Source: GCA-2686265 sp036010965 | Lineage (GTDB): Bacteria; Planctomycetota; UBA1135; GCA-002686595 | Direction of reading: 5' to 3' | NCBI GenBank assembly: GCA_036010965.1 | Contig: DASCMO010000012.1 | Location: forward strand, 1 to 60,326 | DNA: 60,326 nucleotides | Shown here: positions 51,274 to 59,125 of the stretch, in pieces | Layout: the number at the start of each line of letters is the position of its first letter | Position numbering within the stretch: position 1 is the first letter of the stretch | The notes under the pieces: generated by a model | Seen by the model: the letters and a program-made list of their open reading frames with translations, nothing else | What the model was told of the DNA's origin: nothing | Database searches by the model: none | Position numbers and translations under genes: made by a program

Positions 51274-52959
51274 GTGAAACCCATCCTGTCCGCTCTGGTC
51301 CTCGCCATCCCCTGCGCCTGCGCGTCCACCGCTGGCGTGGAGTACGACGTGCTCCTGCGCGGGGGTGTCGTCTACGATGGTACCGGCGTCGTGCCCTACC
51401 CCGCCGATGTGGGGATCGTCGGCGACCGCATCACCGCCATCGGCGACCTGAGCGCAGCCCGCGCGGCCCTCGACCTCGACGTTACCGGCAAGGCCGTCAC
51501 TCCCGGATTCATCAACATGCTGAGCTGGGCGGTCGAGACCTTGATCGAGGACGGCCGCTCGATGAGCGACATCCACCAGGGCGTGACCCTCGAGGTCTTC
51601 GGCGAGGGCTGGTCCCAGGGGCCCCTGACCGAGGCCATGCGCGCCGAAGTCCTCGACCAGCAGGGCGACATCACCTACCCGGTCGAGTGGACGACCCTCT
51701 CGGAGTACCTCGAGCACCTCGTCGCGGGCGGCGTATCCCCCAACGTGGCCTCCTTCGTCGGCGCCACCACCGTGCGCATCCATCAGCTCGGCCACGCCGA
51801 TCGTCCGCCGAGCGCCGAGGAGCTCGAGCGCATGTGCGCCCTCGTGCGCGGCGCGATGGAGGACGGCGCCCTCGGCCTCGGGACCTCCCTGATCTACGCC
51901 CCCGCCTTCTACGCGGACACCGACGAGTTGATCGCCCTCGCGCGCGCGGCGGCGCCCTACGGCGGGCGCTACATCACCCACATGCGCAGCGAGGGCAACC
52001 GCCTGATCGAGGGGCTCGAGGAAGTGATCCGGATCGCGCGCGAGGCGCGCATCCCGGCCGAGATCTATCACCTCAAGGCCGCCGGCGAGGAGAACTGGTC
52101 CAAGCTCGACGAGGTCATCGTTCGCATCGAGGCCGAACGCGCCGCAGGACTCGACCTGAGCGCCGACATGTACACCTACACGGCAGCCGCCACGGGCCTC
52201 GACGCCGCCATGCCCCCCTGGGTTCAGGAGGGAGGCCTCGACCAGTGGACCGCACGCTTGCGGGATCCCGACCTACGAGAGCGGGTGGCGCACGAGATGC
52301 GCACGCCCTCGGACGAGTGGGAGAACCTGCTGCTGGCCGCGGGAGACCCATCGCGGGTGATCCTGGTCGGTTTCAAGAGTCCGAACCTCAAGTCGCTCAC
52401 GGGCAAGACCCTGGCGCAGGTGGCGCTTCTGCGCCGTCGCTCGGTCGAGGACACGGCCATGGACCTCGTCGTCGAGGACGGCAGCCGCGTGGAGGCGGTC
52501 TACTTCCTGATGTCCGAGGAGAACGTGCAACGGCAGATCACCCTGCCCTGGGTCGCCTTCGGTTCGGACGCCGGCTCCCTTTACCCCGGCGGCGCCTTCC
52601 TGCGCTCCAACCCGCACCCGCGGGCCTACGGGAACTTCGCTCGCCTGCTCGGGCGCTACGTGCGCGACCTGGGTCTGATCCCTCTCGAGGAGGCCGTGCG
52701 GCGCCTGACCTCCTTCCCGGCGGAGAACCTCGGGCTGCGCGACCGGGGCCGGCTCCAGCGAGGCTATCTGGCCGACGTCGTGGTCTTCGATCCCACGACG
52801 ATCACCGACCACGCCACCTTCGACGACCCGCACCGCCTGAGCACCGGTGTCGAGCAGGTCTTCGTCAACGGCGTCCACGTCCTGCGCGACGGCGAGCACA
52901 CCGGCGCAACGCCCGGGCGCGTCGTGCGCGGTCCGGGCTGGCGCGGATGGTCGCGTTGA
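51274..52959 (+). CDS. D-aminoacylase-like amidohydrolase lacking the HxH motif
   Basis: 561 residues from GTG at 51274 with a signal-like start (ILSALVLAIPCACAST). The family is N-acyl-D-amino-acid deacylase: YDVLLRGGVVYDGTGVVPY, DGALGLGTSLIYAPAFYA, RYITHMRSEGNRLIEGLEE (His), EIYHLKAAGEENWSKLDE (His), PWVAFGSDAGSLYPGG (Asp) and LGLRDRGRLQRGYLADVVVF. In the family the PGFIDxHxH block holds two metal histidines; here it reads PGFINMLSWAVETL, so those ligands are absent. The later His, His and Asp remain, and a single-metal or altered chemistry is possible. It is divergent from the ECF sigma factor. Confidence 0.88.
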   Translation: MKPILSALVLAIPCACASTAGVEYDVLLRGGVVYDGTGVVPYPADVGIVGDRITAIGDLSAARAALDLDVTGKAVTPGFINMLSWAVETLIEDGRSMSDIHQGVTLEVFGEGWSQGPLTEAMRAEVLDQQGDITYPVEWTTLSEYLEHLVAGGVSPNVASFVGATTVRIHQLGHADRPPSAEELERMCALVRGAMEDGALGLGTSLIYAPAFYADTDELIALARAAAPYGGRYITHMRSEGNRLIEGLEEVIRIAREARIPAEIYHLKAAGEENWSKLDEVIVRIEAERAAGLDLSADMYTYTAAATGLDAAMPPWVQEGGLDQWTARLRDPDLRERVAHEMRTPSDEWENLLLAAGDPSRVILVGFKSPNLKSLTGKTLAQVALLRRRSVEDTAMDLVVEDGSRVEAVYFLMSEENVQRQITLPWVAFGSDAGSLYPGGAFLRSNPHPRAYGNFARLLGRYVRDLGLIPLEEAVRRLTSFPAENLGLRDRGRLQRGYLADVVVFDPTTITDHATFDDPHRLSTGVEQVFVNGVHVLRDGEHTGATPGRVVRGPGWRGWSR

Positions 52960-52989
52960 CGGCGAAGCGCGCTCAATGGGCGCGGTCGC

Positions 52990-55203
52990 CTACGGCACGA
53001 AGCTCACCTCGAGGCCGTTCGAGAGGTTGAACCCCGAGCCGCAAGGCGAGCCCCCCGGATCGCGGTACCAGGCCTGCAGGCGCCGCACGTCCCCGCGCTC
53101 CCATCCGCCCGCAGTCCCCAGGTTCGGCCCCCAGTAGGCCCGTCCGCTCAGATCGGCCCCCTCAATCCCAAGGCGCTGAATGCCTCCACCGGCGCAACGC
53201 AGGCCGTCGCCGAAGGCCGCACCCCCACCGCCTTCGACCGCGTTCAGGCCGGAGAAGAGCAGAGCCGGCTGGCCGACCGGGACATCCCGGACGCCGAGGA
53301 TCAGGTCGTCCGCCGAGGCGCTGGTGGTGCCCGCCCAGAGCAGCACCGCCCCAGCTCCCGTGGAGTTGGCGCAGCCGCCCTCGGTCGCCTCGTTGCCGCA
53401 CGGACAGGGCGTCCCGGCGCCGGTGCCCGAGCAAAACACCAGGGGCGCACGCTCGCGCGTGTGGTGCATGATGTCCACCTGCGCGGGGCCACTCATCCAG
53501 TAGGCGAACTCATCCACGTCATCCCAATCGACGTCGTCATCCCCGTCCACATCCGAGAGCGTGTCGGGAAACTCGATGGCCGCCGGCCCGAGGCCCGTAA
53601 AGGCGGCCTGCAAGGCCTGGAAATCGAGCAGATCCCGATCCCAGTCTCCGTCAGCGTCGCCGGGTGTGTCGATCAGGATCGTCGGCACGCGTTCGACGCG
53701 ATAGATCATGGCTCCCGGCGTCGTCCCGTCTGGCGACGGCCACTCGGGACCGGCGTCGAGGAACCAGACCGGCTCGCCGCTCGCGTCCGCCTCGATGATG
53801 TTGGCGTGGGCGCCGTCGTTGGTCAGGGTGTGCCCCCCCGGGAGGCGGTCTGCATCTCCGACCGCCGGCGCGTAAGCGGGCGTCAGCAGATCATCGAGGG
53901 TCAGGCCGTACTCCCAGACGATGCTGGCGGTGGGCGGCGTGGCGGATAAGTCGAAAGCCACTTCCACCGCTCGCGACTGGCGCACGGCGCTCTCGGGCTC
54001 GATGAAGTTACCGTTGTCGTAGATCAAGAGGTTGCCGCCGGGCAGGACCTCGGGGGCGTGCTGGGCCGAGAAAAGGTTGTCTCCGAAGCCCGTCGGCACA
54101 TCTCCCGACGGGAAGGAGTCCTCACCCATCTGCCATAGGACCTCGCCCGTGGCGTGATCGATCGAGATGATCCGGCTCTGGCGTCGCAGGGAGCACAGGA
54201 TCGAATCCGTGAGGGGGTCGAAGGCCAGGCCGTTGCTGTGCGTCCAGTCCCCGCCGGGACCGGGCCAGGTCGGGTGGTCCGGCGGAAGGTGGTCATCGAG
54301 GGAGACGTGGTCCATCACCGCCCACTGGAACAACACCTCCAAGGTGTGGCGATCGACTTCCTTCACGACCTCGCTCTGCCACCACAGGTTCTCGTCCGGC
54401 CCGTAAGAGACCCAGCGATTCTGGTACTCGATCCACAGCATGCTGGCGCCATTGGGGCCGTCGCGCGGCATTGGCAGCACCTCGTGATGGATGCCGATGC
54501 GTTCCACATCGTCCAGGGCCGCTCCGCACCAGTTGTTGGGCGAGGCCCAGGTCGTCAGGCCGTCGAGGGTCATCACGGCCACCGTGCGACACAGGTCCGT
54601 CGCTCCCGGATCGGGCGTCTGCACGTTTGCGAGCAGCAGCCCGTCCTCGAGCAGGCGCGTGTCCCCCACAGTCGAGGTCGGCACGTGCAGTTGCAGGATG
54701 AGGCGCGCGGACTCGTCCACTCCGATCACGAATCCGTCGCTGGAACCGGCGCGATTCATGGACCAGAGGGTCACCCCGGGTTCGACGGGCTCAGCACCCG
54801 GGGGAACGATCAGGTTCATGGCCGGCACGTCGGGGTGGACGGGCAAGGTCGAGAAGCGGTGGACGACACTCACCTTCCCGTCGGCCGCGCGCCCCACCAG
54901 ACCCTTCACGCGCCAGGCGTAGTCCAGGCCGAAGTCGAGGCCGCTGGTCACGACCGTCCGGGGCTCCCCGCCGCCGACGTACAGCTCGCTCACGGGCAGG
55001 CCGCTGTCGAAGGGCGCAGCGCTCCCGTCGTCCTCAACGATCTCGAGGGTGTAGTCCCCCACGAGCTGGGGGAAGGGCTCCCAGCGGAAGCGCAGGTGCA
55101 GACGGTTGAGTCGAGCTCCCTCGGGGGGGAGGATGATCGCCTCCTGGACCGCGGGCGGGGAGGCGGCGCCCAGGGCCAGGGCCAGGGCGATGAGTGCGCT
55201 CAC
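52990..55203 (-). CDS. secreted arylsulfotransferase-like protein with dockerin-like and CPCxN modules
   Basis: 737 residues with a signal peptide (SALIALALALGAASPPA). An N-terminal Fn3-like region (RLHLRFRWEPFPQLVGDYTL) is followed by a propeller like PF05935/PF14269 arylsulfotransferases (SNGLAFDPLTDSILCSLR, ISIDHATGEVLWQMG, NLFSAQHAPEVLPGGNLLIY, GGHTLTNDGAHANIIEAD). A calcium region (GDADGDWDRDLLDFQAL, DVDGDDDVDWDDVDEF) resembles a dockerin pair. Residues 591-737 are the shared C-terminal module (CPCGN, GCANSTGAG, FGDGLRCAGG, AWYRDPGGSPCG, GFNLSNGLEV). The transferase function is not established; the two catalytic His of ASST were not verified. It overlaps the upstream gene by 4 nt (ATGA). 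Confidence 0.83.
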   Translation of the reverse strand: MSALIALALALGAASPPAVQEAIILPPEGARLNRLHLRFRWEPFPQLVGDYTLEIVEDDGSAAPFDSGLPVSELYVGGGEPRTVVTSGLDFGLDYAWRVKGLVGRAADGKVSVVHRFSTLPVHPDVPAMNLIVPPGAEPVEPGVTLWSMNRAGSSDGFVIGVDESARLILQLHVPTSTVGDTRLLEDGLLLANVQTPDPGATDLCRTVAVMTLDGLTTWASPNNWCGAALDDVERIGIHHEVLPMPRDGPNGASMLWIEYQNRWVSYGPDENLWWQSEVVKEVDRHTLEVLFQWAVMDHVSLDDHLPPDHPTWPGPGGDWTHSNGLAFDPLTDSILCSLRRQSRIISIDHATGEVLWQMGEDSFPSGDVPTGFGDNLFSAQHAPEVLPGGNLLIYDNGNFIEPESAVRQSRAVEVAFDLSATPPTASIVWEYGLTLDDLLTPAYAPAVGDADRLPGGHTLTNDGAHANIIEADASGEPVWFLDAGPEWPSPDGTTPGAMIYRVERVPTILIDTPGDADGDWDRDLLDFQALQAAFTGLGPAAIEFPDTLSDVDGDDDVDWDDVDEFAYWMSGPAQVDIMHHTRERAPLVFCSGTGAGTPCPCGNEATEGGCANSTGAGAVLLWAGTTSASADDLILGVRDVPVGQPALLFSGLNAVEGGGGAAFGDGLRCAGGGIQRLGIEGADLSGRAYWGPNLGTAGGWERGDVRRLQAWYRDPGGSPCGSGFNLSNGLEVSFVP

Positions 55204-55886
55204 GGCACCACCACCGAGATCGAGGGGGCGTCCATCCAGACCCGCGCCCGCTCCACTCCCGACCAGAAGGGCGGCGGGTTGGCCTCGACCAGGCAGCTCG
55301 CGCGCACGCCGGCGAGGCGGAAGACGTACACGCCGGCCGCGTGGGGGATCGAGAAGTGCCCGCTGGCGAGGACCTCACCGCCGGGCGCCTGACCGACTCC
55401 CAGCACGAGGCTCGGGTCCTGTCCCATGCAGATGTCGCCGTCCGGTCCCATGCAGGGGCCAACGCGACCGAAGGTGTTCTGAGCGCCGCCGATCTGCACC
55501 AGGTCACGCTCACCCTCCCGACCGGTCGGCGTTCCGCCGTAACCCGAACCCCACGGATCAGGGGCGGGGTTGGTGAACCCGGCCGGCCGGTCGAACTCAA
55601 GCATGGGGAAGGGCGCCGCGTCTCCGGCCGGTAGATCGAAGCGCTCCGGATTATGCTCGTCCTGGCACAGGTCGAGGGAGAAGAACGCCAGGCCGAAGTT
55701 GTCGAGGGGGCTGACGCGCCCGGTGATCGTCCACTCCACGCTCTGGCCCGGTGACAGGCTCGCGCCGTCCTGGGGCGAGGAGAGCTCGAACCAGACCGCC
55801 GGTCCACTCGGAACAGGCGGCCCTCCGAACTGCGGTGTGGCCAGCAGACAGACCGCTCCGGCGACGATCAACGAGAGCTTCTTCAC
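55200..55886 (-). CDS. secreted protein of unknown function, coupled to the ASST-like gene
   Basis: 228 residues from GTG at 55886 with a signal peptide (KLSLIVAGAVCLLATP). I do not recognise the family. The mature part is beta-rich with PAVWFELSSPQDGASLSPGQ near the start, a pair of Cys in GPCMGPDGDICMGQ and a C-terminal region (AAGVYVFRLAGVRA) like a domain found in metazoan-type surface proteins. It overlaps the downstream ASST-like gene by 4 nt, so the two are co-translated and probably work together. A nine-C run lies directly before the start codon on the coding strand. Confidence 0.75.
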   Translation of the reverse strand: MKKLSLIVAGAVCLLATPQFGGPPVPSGPAVWFELSSPQDGASLSPGQSVEWTITGRVSPLDNFGLAFFSLDLCQDEHNPERFDLPAGDAAPFPMLEFDRPAGFTNPAPDPWGSGYGGTPTGREGERDLVQIGGAQNTFGRVGPCMGPDGDICMGQDPSLVLGVGQAPGGEVLASGHFSIPHAAGVYVFRLAGVRASCLVEANPPPFWSGVERARVWMDAPSISVVVP

Positions 55887-55895
55887 GGGGGGGGG
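55887..55895. repeat. poly-G/poly-C tract of nine abutting a start codon
   Basis: On the minus strand the run CCCCCCCCC immediately precedes the GTG start at 55886, with GGTGA just before the run as a possible ribosome site. The run is therefore the whole spacer between ribosome site and start codon. Slipped-strand changes in its length would change the spacing. Confidence 0.8.
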
Positions 55896-56111
55896 TCACC
55901 GCGCCCACGAGATCAGCCGCTGCAGCCTGCGGCGGTCCGCCGACTGGCCGAAATACCCCGTGGACAGGGGAAGCCAAGAGTACCAGCACTCCTGGAATTC
56001 CGCCAAGCGATCCGGCACCAGGGGCTGACGGGCTCCCTCGCGCCTGCGCGCCGCCGGGCGGACCACTTGACGCGGCACACGGCGGGCTCCCCGCCACGAT
56101 CGGGCCGCACC

Positions 56112-56831
56112 CTAGGGATGCAAGGCTGCGTCGAGGTCGTCGGCAGGGCTGACGTCCAGAGGCTCGGCGCCAGGCCGGAAGACGCGCGCGGGCCCGCCGA
56201 AGAGCTCGGCGTGGCCGTCGGTGACGAGCAGGTGCGTTCCCTCCCAGAGCCCGATCACTGGCCGCTCGTTCAGCTCGTGGTACTCGCGAATGCGGTCGTC
56301 GCGCGTCTCACCGAAGTGCTCCTGCAGATCATCTCCGTCGCGCAGGAGGACCTGGCCCGTGAAGTAGTGCGGGTTGATCTGAAAGTCGACCAGCCCCAGG
56401 GTCTCGAAGGAAACGGGCTGCACGATCGGCATGTCGTTGGTCGTGCAGAGGGTCGGGCAGGCGACGTTGCTGCCGGCACTGACGCCCATGTAGGGCATCC
56501 CATCGGCCACGCGCCGTCGGATGGGTTCCAGCAGACCGAGACGCTGGAGCGAGTCCACGAGCCGGAAGGTGTTGCCACCGCCGACATAGACGGCCTCGGC
56601 TTTCTCGATCGCCGCCACCGGATCAGGGCAGCGGTGGAGGCCGTCGAGGGGAAAGCCGGCCCCGAAGCCCTTCTCTGCCATGACGCGCAGGACGGCGTCG
56701 TGATCGCCCACGGCAAAGGGCACGAACAGGATGCGATCCACCCCCTCGAAGTGTGCCCGCATGGCCTCGGTGAGCCGTTCGCGGCGCTCCGTGGTGCGAT
56801 AACCCCCGCTTCCCAGCAACAGTCTGCTCAT
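56112..56831 (-). CDS. pepE: alpha-aspartyl dipeptidase (peptidase E)
   Basis: 239 residues from ATG at 56831 (MSRLLLGSGGYRT). It is a S51 family peptidase: VYVGGGNTFRLVDSLQ, YMGVSAGSNVACPTLCTTND with the nucleophile serine in SAGSN, and IVQPVSFETLGLVDFQINPHYF with the His-containing NPHY block. These match PepE, which cleaves N-terminal Asp-Xaa dipeptides in the cytoplasm. Length is close to that of E. coli PepE (about 230). It stands alone on the minus strand, with 225 nt behind it before the next gene. Confidence 0.93.
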   Translation of the reverse strand: MSRLLLGSGGYRTTERRERLTEAMRAHFEGVDRILFVPFAVGDHDAVLRVMAEKGFGAGFPLDGLHRCPDPVAAIEKAEAVYVGGGNTFRLVDSLQRLGLLEPIRRRVADGMPYMGVSAGSNVACPTLCTTNDMPIVQPVSFETLGLVDFQINPHYFTGQVLLRDGDDLQEHFGETRDDRIREYHELNERPVIGLWEGTHLLVTDGHAELFGGPARVFRPGAEPLDVSPADDLDAALHP

Positions 56832-57018
56832 GGACGGATCTTCCCCCGCCCGCATCTCGGCGTCGAGACCTCTGTCACGAATCCGTATGCTGCTCCCGAG
56901 TCCGAAATCGTCCCTCACACTCCAACGGGGCGCACGAATACCCTGATCCGTGCGGACCGGTCCCGACGGCCCGGGCTACCCTGCACCCGATCACTCCCGA
57001 GACCACTCCCATCGAACG

Positions 57019-57024
57019 AAGGAA
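57019..57024 (+). promoter_or_regulatory. ribosome-binding site of the UGA-containing HMA gene
   Basis: AAGGAA ends 6 nt before the ATG at 57031. It supports that start and with it the frame that runs into the UGA at 57154. Confidence 0.6.
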
Positions 57025-57030
57025 ACACCA

Positions 57031-57336
57031 ATGCGCATCTTGCTGACCATGCTGCTCGCGCTCGGGGCAACCGCCATGACGGCCTGCAGCAGCGACCAGA
57101 ACTACGCGATCGAGGACGCCAACACTGTCACCCTCGACATCACGGGCATGACATGAAGAGTCAACTGCCCCCCGGCGGTGCAGTCTGCACTCGCCTCTGT
57201 TGAAGGTGTCGAAGGCGTGGAGATCGATTTCGGGGCCAAGTCCGTTGTCGTGACCTGCTCCTCGGGCCTGGACGCCAAGACCCTGATCAGCGCCTTCGAG
57301 GGCACGAAGTTCTCGGCCAGCGTCCCGGCCGAATAG
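57031..57336 (+). CDS. candidate selenoprotein: HMA (MerP-like) lipoprotein with in-frame UGA
   Basis: Read through the UGA at 57154-57156, the gene has 102 codons and ends in TAG at 57336. It starts with a lipoprotein-type signal (ILLTMLLALGATAMTAC). The mature protein is a heavy-metal-associated domain: NTVTLDITGMT, then UGA, then RVNCPPAVQSALASVEGVEG, VEIDFGAKSVVVTC and a C-terminal AFEGTKFSASVP. The UGA occupies the place of the first cysteine of GMTC in the metal-binding loop, and a cysteine follows after three residues (UxxxC rather than CxxC). The downstream part is in the same frame and matches HMA sequence, so it is not random. A hairpin resembling a bacterial SECIS starts 18 nt after the UGA. 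If no selenocysteine is used, the product is a 41-residue fragment ending at GMT. A nonsense mutation or sequence error is the alternative. Confidence 0.7.
57174..57195 (+). promoter_or_regulatory. candidate bacterial SECIS hairpin
   Basis: The stem is GGCG-GTGCA paired with TGCAC-CGCC, with a single bulged U on the 3' side between the two parts, and the loop GUC (57183-57185; AGUCU if the A-U pair opens). The apex TGCAGTCTGCA differs by one G from the UGCAGGUCUGCA apex of the E. coli fdhF SECIS. The loop begins 27 nt after the UGA, inside the 16-37 nt range used by bacterial SelB. The bulged U lies on the 3' side here but on the 5' side in fdhF. Confidence 0.6.
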
Positions 57337-57350
57337 TCTCCAACCCACGC

Positions 57351-57373
57351 GCCGGGGGCATGGAGCTCCCGGC
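57351..57373. terminator. hairpin between convergent stops
   Basis: GCCGGG and CCCGGC (6 bp, 11-nt loop that itself contains GGAGCTCC) lie in the 37-nt gap between the HMA gene and the TPR gene, abutting the TPR stop codon. There is no T tract on either strand, so it is a weak two-way terminator candidate. Confidence 0.35.
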
Positions 57374-59125
57374 TCAGGAGTCCGAGCGTACGGCCTGCCC
57401 CGCGCGGTAGCGCGCGAGGTGGGCCTGTACTTTCTCGACGAATCCATCGAGGAGCGGATTGCCATCCATCTTGCGCGCCTCGGCGACGGCCTTTTCGGCC
57501 ATCTCGATCGCCTCCTCGAACTCCCCCACTTCCGCCAGGGCTCCGGCCAGGATCTGCAGGGCGTTGGGGTCCTTGTAGCGCGTCCCGTCGCACAGCCAGC
57601 GACCGATCTTCAGCGCTTCCTCGCCGTCGCGCACCTCCTCGTCCGGACAGGTGGCGAGCAGCCAGGCCAGCTGACCGCGGGTGAATGGGTCCATGCGAAT
57701 GTGCGTCGCTCCCTGGCGTAGAGTGGCCGCGCTCGCGGCGTAGCGTCCGAGGGCCGCCTGGGCGCGGGCGAGGCTCGTGTAAGCCGACGAGAGCTGGGGC
57801 GCATCGGCCACGACGCGCTCGAAGTCCTCGAGCGCCTCCTCGAGGCGCCCGTCGCTCCCGCGCAGGACGCCGCGCTCATAGCGCGCGCGGCTGTAGTCAG
57901 GCCACCGTTCCAGCAGGTCGTCGAAGGTCGCCTCCGCCTCGGCCACACGATCGAGTCCCTTGTAGCCCATCGCCAGGTTGAAGCTCGCATCCGGGCTGTC
58001 GGGCATCGCCTGTGAGGTGCTCTCAAGCAGCTCGAGGCCGCGCTGGGACTGGCCTAGTTCCAAGAGTAGCGCACCCAGCATGTTGCCGGCCACGTGCAGG
58101 TCGGGATCGAGAGCCAGGGCCCGTTCGATGGCCTCGACGCCTCCCTGAGCGTCCCCGTTCTGGCCCAGCAAGTTGCCCAGGGCGAGGTGCATGCGCGGCG
58201 CCTCGGGATCGAGATCGATGGCCTCGCGGTAGCTCTCGAGCGCCCCATCGAGGAGCCCCGCCGCCTGCTGACAGATCGCCTGCGCCTCCCACAGGCGCGC
58301 CGATTCGGGCTCGGTCGCCAGGGCCTCGGTCCAGACCGCCAGGGCCCCCTCGGGATCGCCGCGCCGCAGGTGGCCGTCACTCTTCGCTCGCCGCCAGCGC
58401 AGGCTGCGGCCGTGCACCCATCCCAGGCCGTCGCGTTCGGCGTCCGGCAGGGGCTCGTGGCCGGAAGTGGGCCCCGCCCGCTGGGCGTGATTCGCCGCCG
58501 CCTGCTCGTCCCCAAGGCGGCGCGCGGCCTCGGCTGCCAACCAGTGCACCTCGTCCGTCCGGACCGTCCCCTCCAGAGCGCGCGCGAGGTGCTCCTGGGC
58601 GAGCGCCGGCTCGTCGCGCCCCAGGGCCACCTTGGCCAGCCCCAGGTGTGCGGCGACCAGCGAAGGGTCGAGGTTCACGGCGCGCTGGAACGAGGCCTCG
58701 GCGCTCTCGAAGCGCTCGAGTTGCAGAGCTCCGTGCCCCAGATGGTAGTGGAGCGGAGCGTGACCCTCCCGCAACCCGGCCGCGCGAGCGAGTTGTTCGA
58801 GAGCGGCGGCCTGGTCCCCGACGCGCAGACCGAGTCCAAGGAAGTAGGTCCAGCGAAATTCCTCGGGGGCCAGGCGCGCGGCCTCGCGGTAGCAAGCGAC
58901 CGCTTCCGACAGCATCGCGTGCACGTCAAATGTGATCCCCAGCTCGCCCCAGGCCGCCGGTGAATTAGGAGCCTCCTGCACGGCTCTGCGCCGCTCCCCG
59001 AGCAGCGCCTCGACCGCGGGCTCCAGAGTCCCTTCCTCGACGAGCGGTACCTGCGGGCCAGCGGGCGTGCAGCCGCAGCCGACCGCGAGGGCCAGGACCA
59101 GTGACAGAGGTAGGCGTTGGTTCAC
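57374..59125 (-). CDS. TPR-repeat lipoprotein
   Basis: 583 residues with a lipoprotein signal (LSLVLALAVGCGC). Most of the protein is tetratricopeptide repeats (SEAVACYREAARLAPEEF, ESAEASFQRAVNLDPSL, DGALESYREAIDLDPEAPR, GGVEAIERALALDPDLHV, EEALEDFERVVADAP, EEAIEMAEKAVAEARKM). It overlaps the stop of the ASPIC/UnbV gene by 4 nt (ATGA) and is downstream of it in one operon. TPR proteins next to CRTAC1-type ASPIC/UnbV proteins are common in planctomycetes and acidobacteria, and a joint role at the cell surface is inferred. The binding partner is unknown. Confidence 0.92.
   Translation of the reverse strand: MNQRLPLSLVLALAVGCGCTPAGPQVPLVEEGTLEPAVEALLGERRRAVQEAPNSPAAWGELGITFDVHAMLSEAVACYREAARLAPEEFRWTYFLGLGLRVGDQAAALEQLARAAGLREGHAPLHYHLGHGALQLERFESAEASFQRAVNLDPSLVAAHLGLAKVALGRDEPALAQEHLARALEGTVRTDEVHWLAAEAARRLGDEQAAANHAQRAGPTSGHEPLPDAERDGLGWVHGRSLRWRRAKSDGHLRRGDPEGALAVWTEALATEPESARLWEAQAICQQAAGLLDGALESYREAIDLDPEAPRMHLALGNLLGQNGDAQGGVEAIERALALDPDLHVAGNMLGALLLELGQSQRGLELLESTSQAMPDSPDASFNLAMGYKGLDRVAEAEATFDDLLERWPDYSRARYERGVLRGSDGRLEEALEDFERVVADAPQLSSAYTSLARAQAALGRYAASAATLRQGATHIRMDPFTRGQLAWLLATCPDEEVRDGEEALKIGRWLCDGTRYKDPNALQILAGALAEVGEFEEAIEMAEKAVAEARKMDGNPLLDGFVEKVQAHLARYRAGQAVRSDS

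Noticed and set aside
57031..57156. Short 41-residue lipoprotein ending at the UGA
   Set aside because: This would cut the HMA domain right at its metal loop, while the same frame continues with matching HMA sequence; read-through is the better model.
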